Shown: positions 27,688-39,869 of the stretch, one piece after another
Position numbering within the stretch: the stretch's first letter is position 1
How the letters are laid out: each line of letters begins with the position of its first letter
Assembly: GCF_036226885.1 (NCBI RefSeq)
Contig: NZ_CP109027.1
Span: forward strand, 7,936,001-8,000,000
Length of the DNA stretch: 64,000 nucleotides
Reading direction: 5' to 3'
Source of the DNA: Streptomyces sp. NBC_00663
GTDB lineage: Bacteria > Actinomycetota > Actinomycetes > Streptomycetales > Streptomycetaceae
Notes under the pieces: generated by a model
What the model was told of the DNA's origin: nothing
Database searches by the model: none
The model's input: only the letters and a program-made list of their open reading frames with translations
Translations under genes and position numbers: made by a program

Positions 27688-28665
27688 ATGCAGCGTCATC
27701 TCATCTCGGCCGCCGACCTCACCCGTGACGACGCCGTCCTGATCCTCGACACCGCCGAGGAGATGGCCCGGGTCGCCGACCGGCCGATCAAGAAGCTGCC
27801 GACCCTGCGCGGCCGCACGATCGTCAACCTCTTCTTCGAGGACTCCACGCGCACGCGTATCTCGTTCGAGGCCGCTGAGAAGCGCCTCTCGGCCGATGTC
27901 ATCAACTTCACCGCCAAGGGGTCGAGCGTCTCCAAGGGCGAGTCCCTGAAGGACACCGCCCAGACGCTGGAGGCCATGGGCGTCGACGCCGTGGTCATCC
28001 GGCACGGCGCCTCCGGAGCGCCGTACCGTCTCGCCACCTCCGGCTGGATCGACGCCGCCGTCATCAACGCCGGTGACGGCACCCACCAGCACCCCACGCA
28101 GGCGCTGTTGGACGCCTTCACGATGCGCCGCCGGCTCGTCGGACGGGACGCCGGGCTCGGCCAGGACCTGGCAGGCAAGCGCATCACGATCGTCGGCGAC
28201 GTCCTGCACAGCCGGGTCGCCCGCTCCAACGTCGACCTGCTGCACACCCTCGGCGCCGAGGTCACCCTCGTCGCGCCGCCGACCCTGGTGCCGGTCGGCG
28301 TCGAGAGCTGGCCGTGCGAGGTGTCGTACGACCTGGACAGCACCCTCGCCAAGTCCGACGCGGTGATGATGCTGCGCGTGCAGCGCGAGCGCATGAACGC
28401 CGCGTTCTTCCCGACCGAGCGCGAGTACTCGCGGCGCTACGGCCTCGACGGCGACCGCATGGCGCGGATGCCCGAGCACGCCATCGTGATGCACCCCGGC
28501 CCGATGGTCCGGGGCATGGAGATCACCGCCGAGGTCGCCGACTCCGACCGCTGCACCGTCGTGGAGCAGGTCGCAAACGGAGTCTCCATCCGGATGGCCG
28601 TTCTGTACCTGCTGCTGGGTGGAAACGAGCCCGCCGTCAGCCACACCCGTATCGAGGAGAAGTAA
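27688..28665 (+). CDS. pyrB: Aspartate carbamoyltransferase catalytic subunit
   Basis: The enzyme joins carbamoyl phosphate and aspartate, the committed step of pyrimidine synthesis. The 325 residues include the carbamoyl-phosphate site FFEDSTRTRISFE and aspartate-site motifs GDGTHQHPTQALLDAF and MHPGPMVRGMEI. No pyrI regulatory gene is present, as expected in actinobacteria. It lies 79 bp after pyrR and 5 bp before pyrC. Confidence 0.97.
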   Translation: MQRHLISAADLTRDDAVLILDTAEEMARVADRPIKKLPTLRGRTIVNLFFEDSTRTRISFEAAEKRLSADVINFTAKGSSVSKGESLKDTAQTLEAMGVDAVVIRHGASGAPYRLATSGWIDAAVINAGDGTHQHPTQALLDAFTMRRRLVGRDAGLGQDLAGKRITIVGDVLHSRVARSNVDLLHTLGAEVTLVAPPTLVPVGVESWPCEVSYDLDSTLAKSDAVMMLRVQRERMNAAFFPTEREYSRRYGLDGDRMARMPEHAIVMHPGPMVRGMEITAEVADSDRCTVVEQVANGVSIRMAVLYLLLGGNEPAVSHTRIEEK

Positions 28666-28670
28666 GAGAC

Positions 28671-29957
28671 ATGAGCAAGATCCTGATCCGTGGTGCGAAG
28701 GTGCTCGGCGGCGAGCCGCAGGACGTCCTGATCAGCGGTTCCTTGATCGAGGCGGTCGGCCAGGGGCTCTCGGACGAAGGAGCCGAGGTCATCGAGGCCG
28801 ACGGCAAGGTCCTCCTGCCGGGCCTCGTCGACCTGCACACCCATCTGCGCGAGCCCGGCCGCGAGGACTCCGAGACCGTGCTGACCGGCACGCGCGCGGC
28901 TGCCTCCGGTGGCTACACCGCCGTGTTCGCCATGGCCAACACCTTCCCGGTCGCCGACACCGCCGGTGTGGTCGAGCAGGTCTACCGGCTCGGCCAGGAG
29001 CACGGCTACTGCGACGTGCAGCCCATCGGCGCCGTCACGGTCGGCCTGGAGGGCAGGAAGCTCGCCGAGCTCGGTGCCATGCACGAGTCGGCCGCCGGTG
29101 TCACCGTCTTCTCCGACGACGGCAAGTGCGTCGACGACGCGGTGATCATGCGGCGCGCCCTGGAGTACGTGAAGGCCTTCGGCGGGGTCGTCGCCCAGCA
29201 CGCGCAGGAGCCGCGGCTGACCGAGGGCGCCCAGATGAACGAGGGGATCGTCTCCGCCGAGCTGGGGCTCGGGGGCTGGCCCGCGGTGGCCGAGGAATCG
29301 ATCATCGCCCGGGATGTCCTGCTCGCCGAGCACGTCGGCTCCCGCGTGCACATCTGCCACCTCTCGACCGCCGGGTCCGTGGAGATCGTCCGCTGGGCCA
29401 AGTCCCGCGGCATCGACGTCACCGCCGAGGTCACCCCGCACCACCTGCTCCTGACGGACGAGCTCGTACGGACCTACAACCCGGTCTACAAGGTCAACCC
29501 GCCGCTGCGCACCGAGCGCGACGTGCTGGCCCTGCGCGAGGCGCTCGCCGACGGCACGATCGACATCGTCGCCACCGACCACGCCCCGCACCCGCACGAG
29601 GACAAGGACTGCGAGTGGGCCGCGGCCGCCATGGGGATGGTGGGCCTGGAGACCGCGTTGTCAGTGGTGCAGGAGACCATGGTGGACACCGGGCTCCTCA
29701 CCTGGGCCGGGGTCGCCGAGCGCATGTCCGTCAAGCCCGCCGAGATCGGGCAGGCGAAGGGCCACGGGCGCCCCGTCTCGGCTGGTGAGCCCGCCAACCT
29801 CACGCTCGTCGACACGGCATACCGTGGGTCCGTGGACCCCGCGGGCTTCGCCTCGCGCAGCCGGAACACCCCGTACGAGGGGCGTGAGCTGCCGGGCCGT
29901 GTGACGCACACGTGGCTCCGGGGCAAGGCCACGCTCGTCGACGGGAAGCTCACGTGA
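28671..29957 (+). CDS. pyrC: Dihydroorotase (class I)
   Basis: The zinc enzyme closes the ring of carbamoyl-aspartate. From ATG 28671 (AAGTAAGAGAC upstream) it has 428 residues. The metal motif DLHTHLREPG near residue 55, the HICHLSTAGSVE segment, the EVTPHHLLLTDE segment and ATDHAPHPHEDK are all conserved. The frame is open upstream within pyrB, but that is overlap in another frame. Its stop overlaps the GTG of the next gene. Confidence 0.97.
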   Translation: MSKILIRGAKVLGGEPQDVLISGSLIEAVGQGLSDEGAEVIEADGKVLLPGLVDLHTHLREPGREDSETVLTGTRAAASGGYTAVFAMANTFPVADTAGVVEQVYRLGQEHGYCDVQPIGAVTVGLEGRKLAELGAMHESAAGVTVFSDDGKCVDDAVIMRRALEYVKAFGGVVAQHAQEPRLTEGAQMNEGIVSAELGLGGWPAVAEESIIARDVLLAEHVGSRVHICHLSTAGSVEIVRWAKSRGIDVTAEVTPHHLLLTDELVRTYNPVYKVNPPLRTERDVLALREALADGTIDIVATDHAPHPHEDKDCEWAAAAMGMVGLETALSVVQETMVDTGLLTWAGVAERMSVKPAEIGQAKGHGRPVSAGEPANLTLVDTAYRGSVDPAGFASRSRNTPYEGRELPGRVTHTWLRGKATLVDGKLT

Positions 29958-30547
29958 CACCTGTAATCCTGCTCGCCAACGGTCTCGCCACCGATCTCGC
30001 CGCCGAGAAGGAATCGGCCGAGGTCACCGACTGGGCCGCGCGCATCGGCTGGCTCGTCGGGCTGGCGCTGTTCGTCGCGCTCATCTACTGGCTGATGCGT
30101 GAGGGCTGGAAGTGGCGCGGCACGCTCCAGAGCGACCTGCCCGAGCTGCCCGACGCGCCGGACGACCCCGGTGCGGCGAAACTGACGATGAGCGGCCGCT
30201 ACCACGGCTCCACCACCGCCGGGCAGTGGCTCGACCGCATCGTGGCGCACGGCCTGGGCACCCGCAGCCGGGTCGAGCTCACGCTGACGGACGCGGGACT
30301 GGACGTCGTACGTCCCGGTGCGACCGACTTCTTCATCCCGGTCGGCGCGCTGCGGGAGGCCGTGCTCGGCAAGGGCATCGCCGGCAAGGTGCTCACCGAG
30401 GGCGGCCTGCTCATCGTGACCTGGGAACACGGGGACAAGCTGATCGACTCCGGCTTCCGCTCCGACCACGCGGCCGAGCACAACGAGTGGGTCGACGTCA
30501 TTAACTCCATGATCAACAAGAAGACGGAAACGGAAGGCGCACGATGA
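29954..30547 (+). CDS. Membrane protein with PH-like domain inside the pyr operon
   Basis: This 197-residue protein begins with a short polar segment, one transmembrane helix (AARIGWLVGLALFVALIYWLM, about residues 30-50), and a linker. A cytoplasmic domain follows (VELTLTDAGLDVVRPG, IPVGALREAVLGKGIAG, GLLIVTWEHGDKLIDSGFR) with the alternating pattern of a bacterial PH-like fold. No enzymatic motif is seen. Its position between pyrC and carA is conserved in actinobacteria, yet its role is unknown. GTG 29954 overlaps the pyrC stop, and its own TGA overlaps carA. Confidence 0.85.
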   Translation: MTPVILLANGLATDLAAEKESAEVTDWAARIGWLVGLALFVALIYWLMREGWKWRGTLQSDLPELPDAPDDPGAAKLTMSGRYHGSTTAGQWLDRIVAHGLGTRSRVELTLTDAGLDVVRPGATDFFIPVGALREAVLGKGIAGKVLTEGGLLIVTWEHGDKLIDSGFRSDHAAEHNEWVDVINSMINKKTETEGAR

Positions 30548-31678
30548 CGACCTCCACAAGGGGAACTTCGAAGGTTCCCGCGGTACTCGTCCTGGAGGAC
30601 GGCCGGATCTTCCGCGGCCGTGCCTACGGGGCCGTGGGGGTGACCTTCGGCGAGGCGGTGTTCTCCACCGGCATGACCGGCTACCAGGAGACCCTCACCG
30701 ACCCGTCGTACCACCGCCAGGTCGTCGTGATGACCGCCCCGCACGTCGGCAACACCGGCGTCAACGACGAGGACCCGGAGAGCAAGCGGATCTGGGTCGC
30801 CGGATACGTCGTGCGCGACCCCGCGCGCGTGCCGTCCAACTGGCGCTCGCGCCGCTCCCTCGACGACGAGCTGGCCCAGCAGGGTGTCGTCGGCATCTCC
30901 GGCATCGACACGCGCGCGTTGACGCGCCATCTGCGCGAGCGCGGCGCCATGCGCGTCGGCATCTTCTCCGGCAACGCGCTGCCCGACGAGGGCACCATGC
31001 TCACCGAGGTGCGCCAGGCCCCCGAGATGAAGGGCGCCGACCTCTCCGCGGAGGTCGCCACCAAGGAGGCGTACGTCGTCCCCGCCATCGGCGAGAAGAA
31101 GTTCACCGTCGCCGCCGTCGACCTCGGCATCAAGGGCATGACCCCGCACCGGATGGCCGAGCGCGGCATCGAGGTGCACGTGCTCCCGGCGACGGCGACC
31201 GTGGAGGACGTCTACGCCGTCAACCCCGACGGTGTGTTCTTCTCCAACGGGCCCGGTGACCCGGCCACGGCCGACCACCCGGTCTCCGTCATGCAGGGCG
31301 TCCTGGAGCGCAGGACGCCGCTGTTCGGCATCTGCTTCGGCAACCAGATCCTGGGCCGCGCCCTCGGCTTCGGCACCTACAAGCTGAAGTACGGCCACCG
31401 CGGCATCAACCAGCCGGTGCAGGACCGTACGACCGGCAAGGTCGAGGTCACCGCGCACAACCACGGCTTCGCCGTCGACGCCCCGCTCGACAAGGTCTCC
31501 GACACCCCCTACGGCCGCGCCGAGGTCTCCCACGTCTGTCTCAACGACGACGTGGTGGAGGGCCTCCAGCTGCTCGACCAGCCGGCCTTCAGCGTCCAGT
31601 ACCACCCCGAAGCGGCAGCGGGCCCGCACGACGCCGCCTACCTGTTCGACCGCTTCGTATCTCTGATGGAGGGCCAGC

Positions 31679-31686
<8 letters not shown>
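30544..31686 (+). CDS. carA: Carbamoyl-phosphate synthase small subunit (glutaminase)
   Basis: CarA supplies ammonia from glutamine to CarB. The 380-residue protein has the small-chain N-terminal domain (VFSTGMTGYQETLTDPSY) and a class I glutamine amidotransferase domain. The catalytic Cys is in PLFGICFGNQILG and the His/Glu pair in QYHPEA. It overlaps the upstream gene by 4 bp and carB by 8 bp, so the two subunits are coupled. It serves both pyrimidine and arginine synthesis. Confidence 0.97.
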
Positions 31687-34987
<3,301 letters not shown>

Positions 34988-34994
34988 CAGCCCT

Positions 34995-35024
34995 GAGGGG
35001 GACACCGGAAACGGTGTCCCCCTC
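34995..35024 (+). terminator. Intra-operon hairpin between carB and pyrD
   Basis: The arms GAGGGGGACACCG (34995-35007) and CGGTGTCCCCCTC (35012-35024) form a perfect 13-bp stem closed by a GAAA tetraloop. It lies directly before the ribosome site of pyrD, so it may partly terminate or process the pyr transcript rather than end it. Confidence 0.7.
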
Positions 35025-35038
35025 TTCGTGAGGACACC

Positions 35039-36145
35039 ATGTACAAGATCTTCTTCAAGCTCGTCTTCCAGCGGATGGACCCCGAGCGGGCGCACTACCT
35101 GGCCTTCCGCTGGATCCGCCTCGCGGCGCGTATCCCCGTGCTGCGCACCTTCGTCGCCGCCACCCTCGCGCCCCGCCACAAGGAACTCCGCACCGAGGCC
35201 TTCGGCCTCCGGATGCACGGCCCCTTCGGCCTCGCGGCCGGCTTCGACAAGAACGCGGTCGCGATCGACGGCATGTCGATGCTCGGCTTCGACCACGTCG
35301 AGATCGGCACGGTGACGGGGGAGGCCCAGCCCGGCAACCCCAAGAAGCGCCTGTTCCGCCTCGTACAGGACCGTGCGCTCATCAACCGCATGGGCTTCAA
35401 CAACGAGGGCTCGCTGGCCGTCGCGGCCCGTCTGGCGTCCCGGGAGGCGGTCTTCAGGACCGTCGTGGGCGTCAACATCGGCAAGACCAAGGTCGTACCG
35501 GAGGCCGAGGCCGCCGCGGACTACGTGAAGTCGACCGAGCGACTCGCGCCGTACGCCGACTACCTGGTCGTGAACGTGTCGTCGCCGAACACACCGGGGC
35601 TGCGCAACCTCCAGGCCACGGAGTCCCTGCGGCCGCTGCTGAGCGCCGTACGCGAGGCCGCCGACCGTACGGTGACGAGTCGCCGTGTCCCGCTCCTGGT
35701 GAAGATCGCGCCCGACCTCGCCGACGAGGACATCGACGCGGTCGCCGACCTGGCCGTCGAGCTCGGTCTGGACGGGATCATCGCCACGAACACCACCATC
35801 GCGCGTGAAGGGCTCGGTCTGACATCCGCCCCTTCGCTCGTGAAGGAGACCGGCGGCCTGTCCGGAGCGCCCCTGAAGGCGCGCTCCCTGGAGGTGCTCA
35901 GGCGCCTCTACGCGCGCGTGGGCGACCGCGTCACGCTCGTCGGCGTCGGCGGCATCGAGAACGCCGAGGACGCCTGGCAGCGCATCCTCGCCGGTGCCAC
36001 GCTCGTACAGGGCTACAGCGCGTTCATCTACGAAGGGCCCTTCTGGGGTCGGGCCATCCACAAGGGGCTCGCCGCGCGTCTGCGCACCAGCCCGTACGCC
36101 ACGCTCGCCGACGCGGTCGGCGCCGATGTGAGGGAGATCGCATGA
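35039..36145 (+). CDS. pyrD: Dihydroorotate dehydrogenase (quinone), class 2
   Basis: This membrane-associated flavoprotein oxidises dihydroorotate to orotate and passes electrons to quinone. The 368-residue length, the N-terminal amphipathic helices (KIFFKLVFQRMDPERAHYLAF), NVSSPNTPGLRNLQ and GVGGIENAEDAW all mark class 2. ATG 35039 has GTGAGGA upstream, just after the hairpin. It overlaps pyrF by 4 bp. Confidence 0.96.
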   Translation: MYKIFFKLVFQRMDPERAHYLAFRWIRLAARIPVLRTFVAATLAPRHKELRTEAFGLRMHGPFGLAAGFDKNAVAIDGMSMLGFDHVEIGTVTGEAQPGNPKKRLFRLVQDRALINRMGFNNEGSLAVAARLASREAVFRTVVGVNIGKTKVVPEAEAAADYVKSTERLAPYADYLVVNVSSPNTPGLRNLQATESLRPLLSAVREAADRTVTSRRVPLLVKIAPDLADEDIDAVADLAVELGLDGIIATNTTIAREGLGLTSAPSLVKETGGLSGAPLKARSLEVLRRLYARVGDRVTLVGVGGIENAEDAWQRILAGATLVQGYSAFIYEGPFWGRAIHKGLAARLRTSPYATLADAVGADVREIA

Positions 36146-36981
36146 CTGACGCCTTCGGCACCCGCCTGCGCCGCGCCATGGACGAGCGCGGCCCCCTGTG
36201 TGTCGGTATCGACCCGCACGCCTCCCTGCTCACCGAGTGGGGGCTGAACGACGACGTGGCCGGTCTGGAGCGGTTCAGCCGCACGGTCGTCGAGGCGCTG
36301 GCCGACCGGGTCGCGGTGTTCAAGCCGCAGGCCGCGTTCTTCGAGCGCTTCGGTTCGCGCGGCGTCGCCGTGCTGGAGAAGACCGTCGAGGAGGCGCGGG
36401 CGGGCGGCGCGCTGGTCGTCATGGACGCCAAGCGCGGCGACATCGGCTCGACCATGGCGGCGTACGCCGAGGCCTTCCTGCGCAAGGACTCGCCGCTGTT
36501 CTCCGACGCGCTGACCGTCTCGCCGTACCTCGGCTACGGCTCGCTGTCACCGGCGATCGCGCTGGCGCGGGAGAGCGGCGCGGGGCTGTTCGTGCTGGCG
36601 CTGACCTCCAACCCCGAGGGCGGCGAGGTCCAGCACGCGGTCCGCGCGGACGGCCGGAACATCGGCGCCACCATGCTCGCGCACCTCGCGGCCGAGAACG
36701 TCGGGGAGGAGCCCCTCGGTTCCTTCGGGGCGGTCGTCGGTGCCACGCTCGGCGATCTGTCGTCCTACGACCTGGACATCAACGGTCCCCTCCTCGCGCC
36801 CGGCATCGGCGCCCAGGGGGCCACTCCGGCCGATCTGCCGGCGGTGTTCGGCGGGGTGCTGCGCAACGTCCTGCCCAACGTCAGCCGGGGCGTGCTGCGG
36901 CACGGTCCGGACGTCGGCGCGCTGCGGGAGTCCGCGGAGCGGTTCGCGGCGGAGATCAAGGCGGCTGTGGCGCTCGTATGA
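36142..36981 (+). CDS. pyrF: Orotidine 5'-phosphate decarboxylase (long type)
   Basis: PyrF makes UMP, the final step of the pathway encoded here. The 279-residue protein is of the longer actinobacterial type. CVGIDPHASLLTEWG at the start and the catalytic cluster VVMDAKRGDIGSTM (Asp-Lys-Asp) are intact. ATG 36142 overlaps the pyrD stop. It ends the pyr operon; the next gene begins after a 321-bp gap. Confidence 0.96.
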   Translation: MTDAFGTRLRRAMDERGPLCVGIDPHASLLTEWGLNDDVAGLERFSRTVVEALADRVAVFKPQAAFFERFGSRGVAVLEKTVEEARAGGALVVMDAKRGDIGSTMAAYAEAFLRKDSPLFSDALTVSPYLGYGSLSPAIALARESGAGLFVLALTSNPEGGEVQHAVRADGRNIGATMLAHLAAENVGEEPLGSFGAVVGATLGDLSSYDLDINGPLLAPGIGAQGATPADLPAVFGGVLRNVLPNVSRGVLRHGPDVGALRESAERFAAEIKAAVALV

Positions 36982-37302
36982 CGGTCGTTCGGGGCGTTCG
37001 AGACGCTCTCGCGAGTCCTCCGATGAGTGTTCGCGGGACGACTTGAGTCTGAATACATCCTCAAATCCGGGGCAGTATGTCTGAAATGTCCGGCCTGGCG
37101 GAGGCTGACCAGGACTTTTCCGCTGTTCTCGCTGACTCTGGCGGACTTGGCCGCTAGTCTCCGAGCAGTGGGGGTACCTCCCACACCCTTTAGGTAGTGG
37201 GGGAGAGTGGGCAAGCGTGTTGCTCGTGGCTCCCCAGGTGTGGGGCGACTAGGTTCCTCACCGGTCCGTATCCGACAGTTCAACATCCGAGGTGACGTAG
37301 GC
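36982..37302 (+). promoter_or_regulatory. Promoter and leader region of sIHF
   Basis: The gap of 321 bp holds no gene of its own. CTGACT (37132-37137) and TAGTCT (37155-37160) form a plausible -35/-10 pair with a 17-bp spacer. Transcription would then start near 37167, exactly in front of a palindromic element at 37168-37205. Further upstream, TTGAG 37043-37047 and CTCAA 37060-37064 form an inverted repeat. An in-frame open extension of sIHF crosses the downstream half of this region but is unlikely to be translated. Confidence 0.5.
37168..37205. repeat. Streptomyces-type palindromic element in the sIHF leader
   Basis: GTGGGGGTACCTCCCAC at 37168-37184 is a near palindrome (one mismatch). GTGGGGGAG at 37197-37205 can also pair with its CTCCCAC half, around a CCTTTAGGT centre. 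Elements with this GGGGTACCTCCC and GGGGGAG layout recur between genes in many Streptomyces genomes, as I recall; I have not counted copies elsewhere. Confidence 0.55.
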
Positions 37303-37626
37303 GTGGCTCTTCCGCCCCTTACCCCTGAACAGCGCGCAGCCGCGCTCGAAAAGGCCGCCGCGGCTCGCCGGGAGCGGGCCGAGGTCAAGAATCGACTCAA
37401 GCACTCCGGCGCCTCCCTTCACGAGGTCATCAAGCAGGGCCAGGAGAACGACGTCATCGGCAAGATGAAGGTCTCCGCGCTGCTCGAGTCCCTGCCGGGC
37501 GTGGGCAAGGTCCGCGCCAAGCAGATCATGGAGCGTCTGGGCATCTCCGAGAGCCGCCGCGTGCGTGGTCTCGGTTCGAACCAGATCGCTTCCCTGGAGC
37601 GTGAGTTCGGCAGCACCGGTTCCTGA
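37303..37626 (+). CDS. sihF: Streptomyces integration host factor (sIHF), nucleoid-associated protein
   Basis: sIHF binds and bends DNA, and influences topology, sporulation and antibiotic production. GTG 37303, with GAGGTGA upstream, gives 107 residues (MALPPLTPEQRAAALEKAAAARRERAEVK). They consist of a long basic N-terminal helix and a helix-two-turns-helix/HhH domain (LLESLPGVGKVRAKQIMERLGI). The length equals that of the studied S. coelicolor protein, so the open frame further upstream is not used. It precedes gmk and rpoZ, the conserved order (mihF in mycobacteria). Confidence 0.96.
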   Translation: MALPPLTPEQRAAALEKAAAARRERAEVKNRLKHSGASLHEVIKQGQENDVIGKMKVSALLESLPGVGKVRAKQIMERLGISESRRVRGLGSNQIASLEREFGSTGS

Positions 37627-37650
37627 GTCCGGCACCGTCCGGACCGGGAG

Positions 37651-37667
37651 TCCCGGGCACCCCGGGA
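37651..37667 (+). terminator. Short hairpin between sIHF and gmk
   Basis: TCCCGGG (37651-37657) and CCCGGGA (37661-37667) pair perfectly around a CAC loop, 25 bp after sIHF and 20 bp before gmk. It could be a weak terminator or attenuator. It may modulate how much sIHF transcription continues into gmk. Confidence 0.5.
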
Positions 37668-37686
37668 TTGCTGGAATAATCGCTGC

Positions 37687-38244
37687 ATGAGTGAACGTCC
37701 GCGGCTGACCGTGCTCTCCGGCCCCTCCGGGGTCGGCAAGAGCACGGTCGTCGCCCATATGCGCAAGGAACACCCCGAGGTCTGGCTCTCGGTGTCGGCG
37801 ACGACCCGCAAGCCCCGCCCGGGCGAGCAGCACGGAGTCCACTACTTCTTCGTCGGTGACGAGGAGATGGACAAGCTGATCGCCAACGGCGAGCTGCTCG
37901 AATGGGCCGAGTTTGCCGGGAACCGCTACGGCACCCCGCGCAAGGCCGTCCTGGAACGGCTGGAGGCGGGGGAGGGGGTCCTGCTGGAGATCGACCTCCA
38001 GGGCGCCCGGCAGGTCCGGGAGTCCATGCCGGAGGCCCAGCTGGTGTTCCTGGCTCCTCCGTCCTGGGAGGAGCTCGTGCGCAGGCTCACCGGGCGCGGC
38101 ACCGAGCCGCCCGAGGTGATCGAGCGCCGGCTCGATGCCGCGAAGGTGGAACTGGCGGCCGAGCCCGAGTTCGACGAGACCCTGGTCAACACCTCCGTCG
38201 AGGACGTGGCGCGCGAGCTGCTAGCCTTGATGGACGTTGTGTGA
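37687..38244 (+). CDS. gmk: Guanylate kinase
   Basis: Gmk phosphorylates GMP to GDP with ATP. The 185 residues include the P-loop LSGPSGVGKSTVV, the GMP-binding segment SVSATTRKPRPGEQHGVHYFF, and the lid region RLTGRGTEPPEVIERRL. It starts at ATG 37687 without a strong Shine-Dalgarno. The next gene, rpoZ, is 40 bp downstream, the standard gmk-rpoZ-coaBC order. Confidence 0.97.
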   Translation: MSERPRLTVLSGPSGVGKSTVVAHMRKEHPEVWLSVSATTRKPRPGEQHGVHYFFVGDEEMDKLIANGELLEWAEFAGNRYGTPRKAVLERLEAGEGVLLEIDLQGARQVRESMPEAQLVFLAPPSWEELVRRLTGRGTEPPEVIERRLDAAKVELAAEPEFDETLVNTSVEDVARELLALMDVV

Positions 38245-38284
38245 TCGTTTTTTAGATCTCATCCCAACTTTCGGAAGGCAGAGC

Positions 38285-38557
38285 GTGTCCTCTTCCATCA
38301 CCGCGCCCGAGGGCATCATCAACCCTCCGATCGACGAGCTCCTCGAGGCCACCGACTCGAAGTACAGCCTCGTGATCTACGCGGCCAAGCGTGCCCGTCA
38401 GATCAACGCGTACTACTCGCAGCTCGGCGAGGGTCTCCTTGAGTACGTCGGTCCGCTCGTCGACACCCACGTGCACGAGAAGCCGCTCTCGATCGCGCTC
38501 CGCGAGATCAACGCGGGTCTGCTGACGTCCGAGGCCGTCGAGGGCCCGGCGCAGTAG
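38285..38557 (+). CDS. rpoZ: RNA polymerase omega subunit
   Basis: Omega binds the beta-prime C-terminus and helps assembly of RNA polymerase. GTG 38285 (GGAAGG upstream) gives 90 residues that match the Streptomyces length, with INPPIDELLEATDSKYSLVIYAAKRARQINAYY. An in-frame start 48 bp upstream would fall inside the gap after gmk and is not needed. A perfect 15-bp hairpin follows. Confidence 0.97.
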   Translation: MSSSITAPEGIINPPIDELLEATDSKYSLVIYAAKRARQINAYYSQLGEGLLEYVGPLVDTHVHEKPLSIALREINAGLLTSEAVEGPAQ

Positions 38558-38582
38558 TACTTTCAGATTGCAGTTGGCTTTT

Positions 38583-38617
38583 CCACAGGCCCGACAGCGC
38601 GACTGTCGGGCCTGTGG
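38583..38617 (+). terminator. Terminator after rpoZ
   Basis: The arms 38583-38597 and 38603-38617 (CCACAGGCCCGACAG and complement) form a perfect 15-bp stem with the loop CGCGA. It lies 25 bp after rpoZ. Confidence 0.88.
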
Positions 38618-38654
38618 TGTGTCATGGGAGTCGTAGGTTCGGGAGGGTCGAGGG

Positions 38655-39869
38655 ATGGGAGACCTGGTGGACAAGCCGAAGGTCGTTCTGGGGGTCAGCG
38701 GTGGCATCGCCGCGTACAAGGCCTGTGAGCTGCTGCGCAGACTGACGGAGTCGGGGCACGACGTCCGTGTCGTCCCCACCGCCTCCGCGCTGCACTTCGT
38801 CGGCGCCGCCACCTGGTCCGCCCTGTCCGGTCACCCCGTCTCGACCGAGGTGTGGGACGACGTCCACGAGGTGCCGCACGTCCGCATCGGCCAGCACGCC
38901 GACCTGGTCGTCGTGGCCCCGGCGACCGCCGACATGCTCGCCAAGGCGGCCCACGGGCTGGCGGACGACCTGCTCACCAACACGCTCCTGACCGCCCGCT
39001 GCCCGGTTGTCTTCGCCCCCGCGATGCACACCGAGATGTGGGAACACCCGGCCACCCAGGAGAACGTGGCGACGCTGCGCCGCCGCGGCGCGGTCGTCAT
39101 CGAGCCCGCCGTCGGACGCCTCACCGGCGTCGACACCGGCAAGGGGCGGCTGCCCGACCCGGGGGAGATCTTCGAGGTGTGCCGCCGGGTCCTCGCCAGG
39201 GGAGTGCGCGAGCCCGATCTCGTCGGCCGCCATGTCGTGGTCAGCGCCGGCGGCACCCGCGAGCCCCTCGACCCGGTCCGCTTCCTCGGCAACCGCTCCT
39301 CCGGCAAGCAGGGTTACGCCCTCGCCCGCACCGCCGCCGCGCGCGGCGCCCGTGTCACCCTCGTCTCCGCGAACACCGGTCTGCCGGACCCGGCGGGCGT
39401 GGACGTCGTCCCGGTCGGCACGGCCGTACAGATGCGCGAGGCGGTGCTGAAGGCGGCCGCGGACGCCGACGCGGTCGTGATGGCCGCGGCCGTCGCGGAC
39501 TTCCGCCCCGGGAACTACGCGACCGGGAAGATCAAGAAGAAGGACGGTCAGGACCCGGACCCCATCGTGCTGGTGCGGAATCCGGACATCCTGGCCGAGA
39601 TCTCGGCCGACCGCGCCCGCCCCGGGCAGGTGGTCGTCGGGTTCGCCGCCGAGACGGACGACGTCCTCGCCAACGGCCGGACCAAGCTCACCCGCAAGGG
39701 CTGCGACCTCCTCGTCGTCAACGAGGTGGGCGAGCGCAAGACCTTCGGGGCGGAGGAGAACGAGGCGGTGGTGCTCGGCGCCGACGGCACCGAGACCCCG
39801 GTGCCGCACGGCCCCAAGGAGGCCTTGGCCGAAATCGTGTGGGACCTGGTGGCCGGGCGCCTGCGCTGA
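38655..39869 (+). CDS. coaBC: Bifunctional phosphopantothenoylcysteine decarboxylase/synthetase (Dfp)
   Basis: This coenzyme A biosynthesis enzyme couples phosphopantothenate with cysteine (CoaB) and decarboxylates the product (CoaC). The 404 residues start with a flavoprotein domain (VVLGVSGGIAAYKACELLRRL), including PATADMLAKAAHG and the AMHTEMWEHPATQ substrate loop. CoaB follows from about residue 190 (SAGGTREPLDPVRFLGNRSSGKQGYALA). The start could be ATG 38655 or GTG 38667. It follows rpoZ beyond a terminator, so a promoter of its own is expected. Confidence 0.95.
   Translation: MGDLVDKPKVVLGVSGGIAAYKACELLRRLTESGHDVRVVPTASALHFVGAATWSALSGHPVSTEVWDDVHEVPHVRIGQHADLVVVAPATADMLAKAAHGLADDLLTNTLLTARCPVVFAPAMHTEMWEHPATQENVATLRRRGAVVIEPAVGRLTGVDTGKGRLPDPGEIFEVCRRVLARGVREPDLVGRHVVVSAGGTREPLDPVRFLGNRSSGKQGYALARTAAARGARVTLVSANTGLPDPAGVDVVPVGTAVQMREAVLKAAADADAVVMAAAVADFRPGNYATGKIKKKDGQDPDPIVLVRNPDILAEISADRARPGQVVVGFAAETDDVLANGRTKLTRKGCDLLVVNEVGERKTFGAEENEAVVLGADGTETPVPHGPKEALAEIVWDLVAGRLR

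Noticed and set aside
37207..37302. A longer form of sIHF starting at GTG 37207
   Set aside because: The characterised protein has 107 residues starting at GTG 37303, which also has a good ribosome site; the extension overlaps a palindromic element.
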